Shown here: piece after piece, positions 13,001 through 24,926 of the stretch | Layout: the number at the start of each line of letters is the position of its first letter | Position numbering within the stretch: position 1 is the stretch's first letter | NCBI GenBank assembly: GCA_007922225.1 | Contig: ML679970.1 | Span: forward strand, 21,636,654-21,700,653 | Reading direction: 5' to 3' | Origin: Emydura subglobosa | Taxonomy: Eukaryota; Chordata; Testudines; Chelidae | DNA length: 64,000 nucleotides | Notes under the pieces: generated by a model | Seen by the model: the letters and a program-made list of their open reading frames with translations, nothing else | The model's database searches: none | What the model was told of the DNA's origin: nothing | Made by a program: the position numbers and the translations under genes

Positions 13001-16000
13001 TGGTAATTGAGTTCCCTGGCTCAACTTCAATTGTTTTCAGGAATAGATTATATATTATAGGTGTAATATAAAATTTTACAAAGTCAGGGTGCAGTCATAA
13101 AATTTTAATCCCATGGATGGAACTGGGAGTGGGAGTCACTGTTTTTTGAAAGGAGGCAAATTTGGGGCCTATGGAAAGTGACAGTGTTCCTTTTGATAGG
13201 CTTTTTAAAAAAAAAATTAAGAAAAAGGGTTCAGAAAATTAGAAAACAGGAGAAATCAAGATCTACCAAGGAATGAGAGAAAGGGTGAGAATGAAAAAAA
13301 GAGTTATTTTGTGAGCAGATTGACAATCTAGCTGAAATTCTGTTTCAACAGAATTACAGAGATTCTCATCTCCATCCTCACGTGTTCACTTCACACAATT
13401 CGGTAAAATTGGCAGGTTCTGTTTATGAGAGGCTCCCACAGGACCGCCTTGCTCACCACAGCTTTGACCCTATTGCTCCCCCAGCTGCTTGCTTCCCAAA
13501 CACTGTGCAGAGAATTTCTTACTTTAATAAAATATGAGGAGCATTTCCTTGATACACTAACAGGAAGAAGCCAGAAGCAGCAGCAGGGAAGATGGGTACT
13601 CAATCGAGTGTGTGGAAGGAGATGCAGAAAGGGAGCGAGGAGCATACAGTGGGTGTGGAGAAAGTCAGGATGCAATCTGACAAATACTTTACAGATATTA
13701 TGCATGGATGCTTGCTTGCTGGAATGGTAATACAAACAACACCTGAACAACTCATCATATATAGGAAGATAGAAACAAAAACATCATGATAAAGATAGAA
13801 ACATCTTCCATTATCTTTTTCTAATTATTTTTATAGCTAAGCTGCAGCAAGACATTGCAGGTCCCCTCATGATGTGGGACATACAATTTGCAGATGGCAA
13901 CAGCAACCTGCAAAATGAATTCTCAGACAGGGAACTCCTGAAGCACCAGCACTCATTATTACTGTATGCATCATTTACTAAGCTATCCCTAGGTGTTGGC
14001 AAATTAACAGTGAACACTGCAGGGAAAATACAGAACCAATGGAATTAAATATTTATTATCAGGTGACACTTCAGGCTTTATACATTTTTGCAAATATTTC
14101 CCCCAACCAGTTATACTTCAAACCTCTTCACTAGTATCAACAAAAAGCCATACAACTACACCAGAAGATTTAACTAAGGTCTCATCTTTTTCATAGATGC
14201 CTGACACACACACACACACATATACTGTTAATCATATCACTTTCTTTCTCCAGAGCAGCACACGGGTAACTAGGTAACATTCCACTTTGCCATTTATTTC
14301 TTGACTTGGAATCACTAATTTATTGGAGAAGAAGCAGCTGTTATAACAACAGGGGCAAACACCAAAGCCTTCCCTGCATGCAGATAATGCTGTGCCAACA
14401 CTCACACATTTGCAGCATTTAATTCCCTAGCTTGTACTGAACAGTCTGGCCAGGTATCAAAATAGGGGAGTAAGTTGATGAAATGTGAAAGTCTATATAA
14501 ACAGGTACTTCAAAATTCACATTTACTGAGTAACTTTCCTTCTCATAACAGTCTCCAAACAGCTGGAAATAGCACAGGGGACTTGGTGGCAGATTTGGGC
14601 AGAATCAACTAAGCAATCTTCTCTTTTAGGCTTTCAGAACATGAAGGACCCAATTCTCACTTACAATAAGGCCTCATCAGTACAGCACCTTTGGGCACAG
14701 ACTAAGCAGGGAAAGTTTCAGCCTAAAAGCTAGTTTGTCAGAGAAATCTGTGAGAAAGGGGGTTTAGAATAGAGATTGGAATTCATCTTACACCACATTT
14801 GTTATCTCACAGTTTATGTGCTCTCTGTTCCAGGAGTATATGTACTGTTCTGTTAAAATTTTAATTAGTCTTATGGAGTATAAATAAATCTAATCTGGAT
14901 TCTAAAATCTCAGTTGATGCTAAGTATTTCTTCCCACTATCTAATTCACAAAGTTAACATTAGATTCAGTACCACCTTAGGTTCTCTAGGTTAATTCTTT
15001 GGTACAGAGCATATACCCAGCTATTTCCTTCAATTCTCTGTTTTTATTGCACCACTCACCTGCAGGGCATATAAGAGACAGGCTGCAAATCTCTGCTGGG
15101 TATTGAGCAGCATAAACTCCTGCTACATTTCCACCCATTGAGGTGCCGATGAGGTGAAAGGGTTTTCTGTTCAGCTTGATACATTCAACAAACTGAAATG
15201 GAAAGGGCAATGAGGCCATAGGGAGCAATTGCACAGTTACAATGAGAGTCATTAAAAAAAAAAAAGTTCCACAACGACAGTATATAGCAATGATGGGGTC
15301 CTGGCAACACTGTGCTACATTCTGAAAGCAAAGCTAGAGCAGTTTGAGGGATCCACAGAACCTTAAGAATGCTGTGCATCCCCTTTAAACAAAAGGGAAT
15401 AAATCTCCTATGGCAGGTGCTTGCTTAACAATGCTGTAGGCCAGTCACCATCCACAGAGCAGACACAGCCCGGGAAGCTTCCCCATCTTGTTACAGCAAA
15501 GTGCCTTATCCCTGAGCAGGAGGGACAAGATCTAGAGCTAAATGAGTAGGTCGGTGTCTGTAACCTTTTAGTTTTTAGCCACTGCTGAGATTGTCAAGTT
15601 AGTAACAAGTGTGGAAGCAGCTTCTGTAATGGGATACCTGCGCACTCAAACAGCACTGAGAACACCACTTTCATTTCCTATTATTTTTTTCACAGGCCTG
15701 GCTGGTGCTTGACAGACCAGCAAATACCCTGGTCCTGAGGAGTTTACAATCTAGGTTATCAAACAAGCATTGATGGTAACTTTCAGTCACTATTGACTCA
15801 GGCTAGATTTGAACGACTAAAGCTTAAGGGCTCTACAGGCCATTAGCAGGCCTCTGAACCATCCAACCTCAGTTACATTCCTCTTTAAAAGAAAGAGGAA
15901 AATAAACAAACTTAAAAATAAACTTCAGTCTGAGCCATGTATTATAGAGAACAATGGTCTGTTTCACCTCCTCCCACCTTCCTGCTTGGTCTTGTTCCTC

Positions 16001-19000
16001 TTCCCTCCTGCATTCCAGCCCCATCCTTCTCAGTAATACCAATAAAGGAAAAGGAGGGAAAATGCAGACTTATAAAAACAAAAATGTTGTCCCCACCGGT
16101 TTTTTATTTCTGCAGCATCTTACCAACCACCTCTCCATTTTCAGAGCTCTGCTGCAGAGTTTAGGTTAGGGGAGATTTAATGCTCTCCATTGAGGCCTGA
16201 TACTCATTTAGAAGGCCCCTACACACCACTCCAGCAGTGCAAAGCGGTATTAGCATAAATAAGAATCTGGCCCAGAATATATTATATTCTTAAATCAGAT
16301 GTGAAGTTAGAAGCAGCACAGTCACAAGTAAGGCACATTTGAAAGCTGGTCTGCTGATGATGCCAAAGGAAATGGACAGAGATTCTCGGCAGCTTTTACA
16401 GAGATAGGGATTCAATACCACTTCAGCAGTGCTTAATCTGATAAAGCTGTGTGTGAGTGACAGGGGGCTAGTAGGTGGTGATCCCAGGTCCCTGCCCATT
16501 TTCACTGCTGGCGCTTGAAAAGATTTGTGGGTGGAGAGGATCTGAAATACAGTCGGAGCATATGACTGGGGAAAATACCACTGCTGTGCGCCCTCCTCTC
16601 TGTCTCCCCCCAATCCCCACAGGCATTTTTCTTCAGTCTTGCCATACCCCTTAATTATGACTCTACACAGTGCAGCCATTATGCTGAAAGGAAAATGTAC
16701 ACATTTTATAATCTGTGCAGCAAAGTACAAAAAAACTCTCCCATCATATAAACTCCTGTGAGCTGTAGGGTTTTAAGAATGCGTCTGATTCTGGGACACT
16801 GGGTCCTAGTTGAAATTTGCACACTGAATTTTCTATTGTATTCAAATGTGCCTAAAGCAATAAGACTGTTCAGGTTAATAAATCACACAGTAGGGGGTTA
16901 GTTCTTGAAGGAACAGAGAGACACATTTTAAAAAAATCCTCCCAGCCAAAGTTCCTTCTGCAGGATGGCTGCAGTTCAGCACATGAAAGAGAGCGAAGGA
17001 AAAAGGCGCCAAAGCAATACTGGCCCATTTAGTGATTCAAAGGACTGCAGACCTGAGCTGCGCGTGGGGAGTGGAGGGTGAAGTAATCTGCAATTCCTAC
17101 AGGCCAGGAGTAGATGATTTCCCCTGCAATAAGAGCAGGAAAATGACTTCTCTGTGGTTTTTCTGAAGAGGCACACTCGCGTGCTGCCATCTACACAGGG
17201 CTGAGCCAGGGGCACAATCTAGCCCTCCATGTTTCATTTCCAACCTTCTAGAGAGAAGAAATCCTGGTTTCGGATCACTTCAATGACAAATCAAGCCCCT
17301 TTATCCTGCCTGCCCCGGAAGGCGAACATGAAGAAGAACAGACATAGAACACATCTGAGGCCATTACCTGGTGTATTCTTTTAACTTGCCCATTGATGGA
17401 GTAGTCATCTAATGATGATCGGGTAGTACCCTCATGACCAGGCATGTCGACACAAACCAAGTGCAGGTTCTTCGGAAGGAACTGCAGAAACAAAACACTG
17501 GGCAGTTAGACTAGAGAAGGGATGCTATGAAAACACATAATGAAGGAAATTGGTAATTACAGAGAAAAATCCATTTCCTATTAGAATCTCTCTAGGAAAT
17601 GTTGTGCTGATTAGCACAGTATAGCCAATGGGCTGCACTACTTTACGTCAGTGCACTGCAAGCTGGTATTATCTTTTATAAGCTTAAAGAAGTTTTATTG
17701 TTTAAAAAATAGAATCCAAGAAAAACAGAAGGGGCAATCCCAAAAGGGGGAATACTAGAGATTGCGTTATGAATGTTTGGTATGTGAACATCGAGTATGA
17801 GAAGTGATTAAATACCATGGGCTAGATTTCCTGCACACAAATCTTCTCTCTCATAGCACAACCCTGCCACCACACACAGATTGTTTCCAGCAGAGCGCAG
17901 GTAGCTTTTCTTTTGATGCCTTCCCTCAGAGATGTTGCTGGGAAAGAGAAACTTTACTTCCTGCTGCTGGCTCCATAGAAGCACTGCAGGTGGGAGTTAC
18001 TGTGGGGAAGTGTGAAATAAGTACCTCCCATAATCATCCTAACCACACCTCCATTCTGTCCAGTATCACCCACTTTTGGGTGGTGCAAGGCCCCTAAACA
18101 CACCTGGTGTCAAGGAGAAGATGCCTGTTTTGTGAGACTACGACCTCCTCTCCCCCAGCAGATTTTGGGTGTTAAGAACCTTCCACAGGAACTCTGCCTA
18201 GATGCTGGCACAGACTAAAGTATGACTCTAGTCCCATAGATTAAATACCAGAAATGACATACCATTTTTATTATTCATTGGACTCAAGGTGTGAAGAAAA
18301 GACTCCATCCTATTACATATAATATAAGGGCCTGTGATATACAGGGGGTCAGACTGGATGACCTGGTGGTCTCTTCTGGCCTTAAACTCTATGACACTAC
18401 TAAGTCTGGAAGCATAAATCCTCTAAAATTTGGATGACAAAAGTGTGGAATGCATCAGATGATCAATATGTACAGTAGCTGAGGACATTTCTAGTTTTCT
18501 AAAATAATTGTCATAGATGCGACCAATATAGCTAAGCTTCCTAACGTGCAAGCAAGAGACCACTCCTTCACAATACCAACAGCACTGCAAGTAAAAACAT
18601 TCTCTCGCTAAGATGGTACCAATTTACTGTTAGCGAAATGGAAACATACCTTGACCACAGACAACCACATATCTTTGTGGGCTGAAAATCCATGTAACAT
18701 CAATATGGATGGTCTGAATCCAGGCCTCCCTCGATAGGAAAAACAAAACTGGTAATCATCATAGTGAGCATATCTAACCTGCATGCCCAGTGCTCGACGC
18801 CAGTACCTAAAGACAAAGAAATAAGCAAAACATGACATCAGAGCATGATCTAATAGAGCACAAAACAGGCAGAGAGGACTCCTGAGTTCAATTCCAGGCT
18901 CTGACTTACTATGAGAATGCAGACAAGTGACTTAACACCCAGGTCCACAATGGATTTAGGCACCTAACTCCTACCAATTTCAATGGAAGTTTGGAACCCA

Positions 19001-22000
19001 AGTGCCTTTGAGGATCTGGGCCTACGGGTCCAATACTTAAGTACAAAGGATCTCTCGCAACACTCAGCACCATCAATCCCCAGTGAAGTCAATGGATGTT
19101 GAGGACACCTCACAGGATGTGCTGAACATTAACATCTTTTGGCTCAGTTTACTCATCTTTAATATGGATACAAACAACTCTTTTTTTTCTCAGGGAGAAA
19201 TCATGAGGCTTAGTTTATATTTGAAAAGTACATGGAGGTCCTTGGATAAAATGACACTACATAAAGGCAAAATATTATGGACATTTAATGTCAGAAGTTG
19301 CTACACTGGGTCATTTGAGTTCAGTGAAACATGCCAAAGAGAGCTCAGCCCCCACAAAGAACAGATACATTACTTACATGGGAAGTGGGGCTCCCGTGGT
19401 GTGAAGGGCTTGTGGGGCCCTCTGCACCGGGACAGATCCAACCTTTAGGGGTAACAGGCACTCAGATACCAACCCACTGATGGGTGCTAAGAACCTGAAC
19501 AGAACAGAACAGCTAGCAAACTTTTATCAAAGTTTAATAGTTTAGCTGCTGCCACAGGGTTGCTGACCCCTTTAAATGAAGCTGGTCCAGTACCTCTGTG
19601 CTAGAACAGGTGTTCCTGGTTTGGCCAACTATGAGGTCAGGGCAGCATCTGGATCCTTAGAGGATCAGGGAGACTTAGAGGGAAGATGTCCCTGAAGGAA
19701 ACTATAGTAGGTTCCTCAGGGAAGGCAGAAGAGGGGTTTTCTGGACGAAGTCCCAAAGCCAGAGAGAACAGAAGGCAAGAGCAGCAAAGGGAGTTACCTG
19801 CTGATCTCCACGCCAGAGAGCCAGAGCTGAGGGCCAAAGTGGGCTAAAGGCAGGTGACATCTCCACACAGATGCACAGGAATCACAGGGCCAGAGAGGAC
19901 TGCAGGCCAGGGCCTACTTCCTGGCCTGTCTAAAATGGGAGATTAACAGAACAGGGACGGTGCTGGATGCTTGTCTGGTGAGCATGAACTCCCAGGAGAA
20001 AATCTGGGGGAGGTTCCAGCTGGAAGAGCTGGTACGGCTGTCCTGGAAGAGAATGAAGAAGAGCCCAGGAGTGGTGGAAGCTCCTAAGTGTGGTATGTGC
20101 TATGTCTACTGACTAGATGACATGAGATTTTAAGGACCGTATGGGGCGGGGGGTGAAAAATGGACTATGTTTCGGGACATTTGTTACAGATTATTTATAC
20201 TAGGGTTTTGTAATAAACTGGCCCTAAGGAGGCATATTACTGAGACAAGGGAACCTGTTGTGGAGTCATTGGGGGCCCGAGGCAGAAAGTAGGACAGTAA
20301 GCCTAGGGTTAGTGTGGCCATCCAAAAGGGGGCACTCTGTATCAAAGGGGGATTGTCGACAGCTGCTTTATAATATTTAAATAAACATTTAAAGCAAAAA
20401 GTGACTAGGATGACGTTGTGGACAGCCATCAGCACCCTATATTGCTTCCAGCTGAAATAAAGCCCCTTTGGAATGATGCACTGCCTTCAAACCAAGGTTT
20501 TGCTGAGGGTGTCTATGGCCTTTAGTCATTTAAGGCAGAGGTACATGAACAGCCATTTTGCTGCTCACAAGGCAAGAAAAGTCAACCAGGCTGTCCTTGC
20601 TCTCGGTCATCCATCTAAAACGGGCTAGGAAATAGGGCTGAATGTATGCAACAGCTTCCCTGACAATGTCTCCTGAATCCCTCTCTTCAACACTCAGCAC
20701 ATGGGCTTTCTATTCATCTCACTCCAATTTTGATCACTTTGGGGCACTATTTTTAAAAAGATTTTCCTTTTTGTTTTTGCTGTCATTCCATCTAGGACCA
20801 ATCCTGAGTGCCATAAGTAAATTTTAAAACAAATGTTATTTCATTCAAACACCAAAAAGCAAGAATTTGCAACACAAGGCAGATTCTAGGTTCCATGACA
20901 CTGAAGCAAAACAAGATTGTTGATTTCAGTGAAGTCAGTAGAGTTACTCTGACTGAGATGACACACTGGCCCCTTTCTGCACATTAAACAAATAACTACA
21001 CCGTATTTGGTGACCAGAAATACCAGCTTTTGTAGTATCAGTTCACACAGAAGCGACTATGACGTCACTAATGCTGGTTTGTGTTGTCATTGTGAAGGTG
21101 CAGAGAGCCAGCAAAAAGCTTATGCACCACTTCAATCCTCATGTACTGCAAGCCCTATTTGGAGGGTTTATGTTGGCCTTACATGGTGCCTAAACCTTAT
21201 GCAGGTCCTATGTACAGAAGTGAATTTCACCCTGAATAAGTGTCTTAAAGTTCACCTCAGAGGCCCGGTATAAACTATCACTGGGCAAGATATTAACATT
21301 TTTAGCAACTGATCCTGATGGATTAATTCAGCAAAAGACAAAATAATCTGTCCAAAGCTGAACTGATCCCTCACAAGGTGTTAACACTATTAGCAGAGGC
21401 AGGAATGGCAGATAAACAGATTAGTACACGAAGCAAAGGGGGAGTGATCCACTGCCAGATATAAGTGGAGCAGTCTCAGACCTCAAACCCTGCATGGAGG
21501 CGCACACCAAAAGCAGGTGAGATGGGAAAAGACATTATGTAGCACCCAAAGTGAGCCAGGAACATTGCAAACTAAGAACATGGCCTCTGTCATTAAGAGT
21601 GTAGCTAATTGTAGACCAAGTGCAACCCATAAGAACAATAATGGGGAGGGAACGGGGGAACAAAGAGCACAGATTTTGAATTGTGTGGGTAAAAAGAGAT
21701 GCAACATGCTGTCATCGGCTACCCGTCTCCAGTCTGTGATCTCAGTCTGCTCTCAAGAGTCACCTGAGAAATGGAAATTGTCCATGGATTGAAAGGGGAC
21801 TGAATTTAGTTATGTAGAAGCAGCTATAATACTTTTCCTCTCATTCCCGCCTACAGGTGCACAAAGAGAATATGGTGCACAGAGAGAATATGAACTGCTG
21901 GATATTCTGTAACAAAATGTACACACAACACTTACAGAATTCCTAGTTATGTCCAGGCATTACAGATCCAGCTACTACAAACGTAGACTCAGAAAGTTAA

Positions 22001-24926
22001 GCTTAGAAAAGAAAGAAACAGACACTTATCTCTTGAAAAAAATCCTCTCATAACCCCCCCACCTCTGCTGGTGTAGCCATGCTGTTCGTATATTTCTCCC
22101 TTCCTCAACATAAACTACTGAACTTTTCCCTCAGTCCCTAACAATTTTTTTAAACATAAAACGCATTTTTATTCTGCCTACTCAGAGCCCTCTGGCATGA
22201 GCCCTTTGCTTATCAGCATCTCTACTTGGAAACTCTTGCCTATGTCTCCACTGGACTAAATATTTACAAGAACTTCGGAATTGCCATTCTAGATCAGCCC
22301 TGAGGGTCATCCAGTCCAGTACTCTGCAGTACCAAATGCTTCAGAGGAAGGCACAAGCAAGCCCAGAGTAAGTAGATTTGGGGTAATCTGCCTCCTCATG
22401 AAGGCTTCATCCTAACCCCTATTAGTTGAGAGATCAGTTTAAACCCTGATGAATGGTTTTATATGCTTTCCAAAACTCTTCTATTAGTGCTATAACAACT
22501 AATAATTTCTGCAGCACCACCCTTCACACTGTCTTTAAATAGGCTTGTGCTATTTCTTATTAATTAATTTGAATTACTGTAACAATTAGGAGCCCTAGTC
22601 ATCGAACAGGACCATGTTATGCTAGGTGCTGTACAAACAGAACAAAAATATGGTGAAAAAATATTGAAGAAGTTTACAATCTAAAAAAACAAGTCTGTAC
22701 AATCTTTGTTACAGCAATGGCTGCCGATAACTCTACTGATTAAGGGCCATCATGGAGACACATTCCAAGGACACAAAGAATAGAGATTTTTAAAAATAAG
22801 AAAAACATCTACAGGGAAGTTGGAACCTTGGTTAATCCTCTTTTGCCAATTAGATTTATACAAGCCTAAGGATGAAGAAGTCCCAGCACCTGGACTGACA
22901 TCGCCACAGCAGAGAATTGATGATATTTTTGAGCCATCTGCACTCATTTGCAGAAGCATCATTCTGCCTCACAGTTCCCTGATGTGATGCTTGCAGGGAA
23001 GGAATTCTTCCTTATATAAATTTAGTTACCAATATTCCTGGGTTTAATCACAACTTCCAGTTTTAACCTTCAATTTCTAGGACTAACAGTTTTCACATTT
23101 CAAATGATATTCTTAATCATGAGGAAAGATGTGGCTTCAGAGCTTTGCGTAACCTGATACAAATCAGAACACTCAGATTAACATTCACTATCAAGAAACT
23201 GACAGGCCACATGTTAGTTACCACATGATGTTATCTTGTGTTTGTTCTGAACGGTCTAGCCATTTTGAAATAAGACTGGCCAGGTTATTGTAAGTACAGT
23301 GGTGATACACAATACAGCTGTCATGAGGAACTAACTCAGAGCCATTAATGCGTCTCTCAGTGAGAGCCCATTATCATTATCTCCTTTGCAAAGGAATGAC
23401 TCTCAGAAATGCAGCTTGTCATGAGTTTTCAAGAGGAGTTGCACAGATTCTGACAACTGCATTACCAATGCAGATTACTGCTGCACAGAGGTTTTCTACT
23501 TCTCCTGAGCATAAAATTTATATTTTTCCTGAGCATGAAATTACCATGTTTCCACTTTGTCTTGCTGGAACATTGCCCTGTCCCAGTTCACATAGGAATA
23601 ATGAAGCCTCTGTCAATTGCTCTCTTGCTTTTAAATGTTCCCCCCGCCCCCACACACCTTGTCTTGTTTCTCTGCTCTGCTTGAACCCACGTTCTGGTCC
23701 CATTGTGACAATCACTGCTTCCCACAAGATCCAAATAGCCTTCCTGATTGATGAAGGTGTTCAACAAGCTGTTTGTCCCCCGTCCATTCTCCTGTACTAC
23801 GAAACAGTGCAAATGACACCTGTTCCCATGGGTAGCCCTCCCTCTCAAATTAAAGCAACTGGGGTAATCAAGTTCTGCCTAGCAACCTGCAACAAAGACA
23901 TACCAAAGTCATAAACCTCAGAGGGGAGAGTGTGATAAGGAGCGGTAGTATTCTTTCAGTCTGTGTTTTAAAGTTATGTACTTTAAGAATAATACAAATA
24001 TATTATAGCAAAACTCCATTCACATGTTAAAGTCTTAATCTAATGTTATATCATGGTCCCTAAGAATACTTCCCTCGGGTGCCAGGGTATCTTGATATCA
24101 AGAATAATTAACGGAGATTTGAGAAAGTTTTCATAACACTCCTTGTCACTAAACAATCCTGTCTTCTAAAATGTATTAAAGCTGGACTCTGCTGTTAGTC
24201 ATTTCTATGGGCCAAAGGAGAACACAACATTGAACTCTAGGACTCGGCAGACCTCTGCCAGTGATCTCATACGCAGGGGTGCTGGAGCTAGGGGTGCTGT
24301 AGCACCCCCTGACTTGAAGTGGTTTCCATCATATACAGGGTTTACAGTTTTGTTCAATGTCTTTCAGCACCTCCACTATAAAAACTGTTCCAACACCACT
24401 ACTCATATTTGACCCCGGGCAAGTTGCTTAATCTCTCTGTATCTCAGGTCCCTATCTGCAAAATCAGGATAAATAATACTTCCTCTCTCTCACCCTTTGT
24501 CTAGTTAGATTGTAAGCTCTTTGGGGCAAGTGCCCTCCTTACTATGCATATATACAGGACCCATCACAACAGGGCCCTCAACCCGACTCTGAGGCACCAG
24601 GCACTACTGTATGAATAAAAGTTAAGAATATGAATAACAAACAATAAAATCAATGGGGACCACATCGTTAAGGTAATTGGGAATTACTGAGCACTCAGTC
24701 TGACTGTCTGGCAACCACAAATTTTAAGTTATAATTATAACTTAACTCAATTATAATGTGAACCAAAAATAATCCTTCTGTGCTAAAATTCTTCTACTTT
24801 AACTTACCAATAATAGATTTTGATCAATGCAGAAGGCCACAGGAGAAAGGACGCTACAAATGCCAGAATTGGGATAGCCAGAGTGCCTCCTGCTATTACA
24901 AACATGTTTAACACATCAAGGTCCAT
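6919..24926 (-). CDS. ABHD6: ABHD6, monoacylglycerol lipase (whole coding span, 8 coding exons)
   Basis: Joined exons (24926-24808, 18806-18650, 17481-17368, 15192-15060, 12531-12374, 10624-10570, 9473-9373, 7095-6919) total 1014 nt, giving 337 aa plus TGA, the same length as human ABHD6. Seen: an N-terminal hydrophobic segment at about residues 9-29 (type II anchor), the alpha/beta-hydrolase motif LMLHGFSAHKDMW at 75-87, nucleophile elbow GTSMGG with Ser148, acid Asp278 in WGKQDQ, and base His306 in ENCGHSV. These triad positions equal the human ones. Known for the family: it hydrolyses 2-arachidonoylglycerol and other monoacylglycerols, and bis(monoacylglycero)phosphate, at membranes. The start ATG has A at -3 and G at +4. 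All introns are GT-AG and all phases agree. The gene is head to head with DNASE1L3, as in human. Nothing is broken, and identity is near certain. Confidence 0.97.
7096..9372 (-). other. ABHD6: ABHD6 intron between coding exons 7 and 8
   Basis: Contains a GT-rich patch near 7407-7434, a T-rich run at 8212-8239 and an imperfect CA-rich stretch at 8799-8852. No other gene was recognised. Confidence 0.7.
9373..9473 (-). CDS. ABHD6: ABHD6 coding exon 7, catalytic aspartate (residues 246-279)
   Basis: 101 nt, acceptor GGAAAG|TATT and donor GATCAG|GTACT. It encodes LFLEIIEEKSRHALHENMSK and then APTQIIWGKQDQ, in which the aspartate is Asp278 of the catalytic triad. The acceptor is purine-rich just before the AG (CTGGAAAG), so it looks weak, but it restores exactly the conserved KLFLEI junction. 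Confidence 0.94.
9474..10569 (-). other. ABHD6: ABHD6 intron between coding exons 6 and 7
   Basis: Holds repeat-like sequence and a C-run/G-run hairpin at 10157-10196. AATAAAC at 10135-10141 followed by G-rich DNA resembles a retroelement end, but no boundaries could be fixed. Confidence 0.6.
10157..10196 (+). other. C12-T5-G6 hairpin merging into a G-quadruplex motif
   Basis: Twelve C, five T, six G, then GGG-A-GGG-T-GGGG-A-GGG. The run satisfies the usual four-G-tract quadruplex pattern, and the C-run can pair with the G-run across a five-T loop. Confidence 0.8.
10570..10624 (-). CDS. ABHD6: ABHD6 coding exon 6 (residues 228-246)
   Basis: A short 55-nt exon, acceptor GTTTATAG|ATCC and donor AAAT|GTAAGT, phase 0 in and phase 1 out. 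It encodes ILQGLVDVRIPHNEFYRK. It is easy to miss because it is so short, but without it the frame between exons 5 and 7 is lost. Confidence 0.95.
10625..12373 (-). other. ABHD6: ABHD6 intron between coding exons 5 and 6
   Basis: Mostly unique-looking AT-rich sequence, with one CR1 3' tail at 11396-11472. Confidence 0.7.
11396..11472 (+). mobile_element. CR1 LINE 3' end fragment
   Basis: Shows the diagnostic 3' end of reptile CR1: GATCAGACTAGATCATAATG, then CCTTCTGGCCTTAAAGTC and TCTATGAAT. Sense is plus. Confidence 0.8.
12374..12531 (-). CDS. ABHD6: ABHD6 coding exon 5 (residues 175-227)
   Basis: 158 nt, acceptor CACATGTAG|GTCT and donor AGCAG|GTAAG, phase 1 in and phase 0 out. It encodes the cap region GLPYPTDNKFHKSLRELKK, then RIPLIPSTPEEMADMLKLC and SYVRFKVPQQ. 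It is the most divergent exon relative to mammals in its first 25 residues, as expected for a hydrolase lid. Confidence 0.96.
12532..15059 (-). other. ABHD6: ABHD6 intron between coding exons 4 and 5
   Basis: AT-rich intron with a short (AC)n run at 14204-14220. The open frame at 13425-13730 has no support as a gene. Confidence 0.7.
15060..15192 (-). CDS. ABHD6: ABHD6 coding exon 4, catalytic serine (residues 131-175)
   Basis: 133 nt, acceptor CATTTCAG|TTTG and donor GCAG|GTGAG, leaving in phase 1. It carries the nucleophile elbow PFHLIGTSMGGNVAGVYAAQ (Ser148), then CSLSLICPAG. Human has GGQVAG where this copy has GGNVAG, a substitution next to the elbow that does not affect the GxSxG motif. 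Confidence 0.97.
15193..17367 (-). other. ABHD6: ABHD6 intron between coding exons 3 and 4
   Basis: Contains one short reptile repeat at 16193-16275. The rest shows no recognised element. Confidence 0.6.
16193..16275. repeat. Short reptile repeat with inverted ends
   Basis: Starts GGCCTGATACTCATTTA and ends AAATAAGAATCTGGCCCAG, whose reverse complement matches the start (CTGGGCCAGATTCTTATTT). This is a MITE-like short palindrome. Confidence 0.55.
17368..17481 (-). CDS. ABHD6: ABHD6 coding exon 3 (residues 93-130)
   Basis: 114 nt, acceptor TTTCTGCAG|TTCC and donor CCAG|GTAAT, phase 0 on both sides. It encodes FLPKNLHLVCVDMPGHEGT followed by TRSSLDD and GQVKRIHQ, almost identical to mammalian ABHD6. 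Confidence 0.97.
17482..18649 (-). other. ABHD6: ABHD6 intron between coding exons 2 and 3
   Basis: Contains one CR1 3' tail at 18329-18395 and no other recognised element. Confidence 0.7.
18329..18395 (+). mobile_element. CR1 LINE 3' end fragment
   Basis: GGCCTGTGATATACAGGGGG, TCAGACTGGATGACCTGGTG and TCTTCTGGCCTTAAACTCTA are the classic CR1 3' end, in plus orientation. This copy is better preserved than the one near 11.4 kb. Confidence 0.85.
18650..18806 (-). CDS. ABHD6: ABHD6 coding exon 2 (residues 40-92)
   Basis: 157 nt, acceptor TCTTTAG|GTAC and donor CAAG|GTATG. It encodes YWRRALGMQVRYAHYDDYQ and then the oxyanion-side motif SILMLHGFSAHKDMW. The 3' intron is in phase 0. This is the most conserved N-terminal stretch of the hydrolase fold. 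Confidence 0.97.
18938..19022. repeat. 85-bp palindromic MITE
   Basis: The left end CCCAGGTCCACAATGGATTT and the right end GTGCCTTTGAGGATCTGGGC are inverted versions of one motif. The core is CCAATTTCAATGG. The ends resemble those of the 1.08-kb element at 3548-4624, which suggests a shared terminal family. Confidence 0.6.
22285..22460. mobile_element. CR1-associated repeat fragment
   Basis: Contains TCATCCAGTCCAGTACTCTG and ATGCTTCAGAGGAAGGCACA, then TTAGTTGAGAGATCAGTTTA. It is similar in order to 55575-55760. I associate this sequence with CR1-type reptile repeats. Confidence 0.6.
22583..22687 (+). repeat. Amniote interspersed repeat (second copy)
   Basis: Contains GGAGCCCTAGTCATCGAACA, TGCTAGGTGCTGTACAAACA and TTTACAATCTAAA. 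It is collinear with 612-708. Confidence 0.6.
24274..24401. mobile_element. 128-bp non-autonomous hAT-like element
   Basis: The terminal inverted repeats CAGGGGTGCTGGAGC and GTTCCAACACCACTA are flanked by imperfect 8-bp duplications CTCATACG (24266-24273) and CTCATATT (24402-24409). CAG-type ends and 8-bp duplications are hAT features. It lies about 400 bp into the ABHD6 intron after the first coding exon. Confidence 0.65.
24411..24640 (+). repeat. Amniote SINE-like repeat
   Basis: Ordered motifs GGGCAAGTTGCTTAATCTCT, ATCTGCAAAATCAGGATAAA, GATTGTAAGCTCTTTGGGGC and GGGCCCTCAACCC fit an old amniote SINE with a LINE-like 3' tail. It directly follows the hAT-like element's target duplication. 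Confidence 0.65.
24725..24744. repeat. 20-bp perfect palindrome in ABHD6 intron
   Basis: TAAGTTATAA followed by its exact reverse complement. It is AT-rich, 64 bp from the donor of the first coding exon. It could simply be chance in AT-rich DNA. Confidence 0.7.

Larger units (their letters stand above)
18807..24807 (-). other. ABHD6: ABHD6 intron between coding exons 1 and 2
   Basis: Six kilobases holding several repeats: a MITE at 18938, CR1 and SINE pieces at 22.3-22.7 kb, and a hAT-like element plus SINE at 24.27-24.64 kb. A stretch at 19380-20400 looks like degraded retroelement DNA (AATAAACTGG near 20212) but could not be classified. Confidence 0.6.

Noticed and set aside
13425..13750. 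Overlapping frames of 101 and 119 codons in an ABHD6 intron
   Set aside because: No conserved motif and no splice context; they are shadows of each other on opposite strands.
19083..19448. 121-codon frame containing FNVRS, which resembles the DNase motif
   Set aside because: Only five residues match by chance. It is in the ABHD6 intron, with no other DNase blocks around it.
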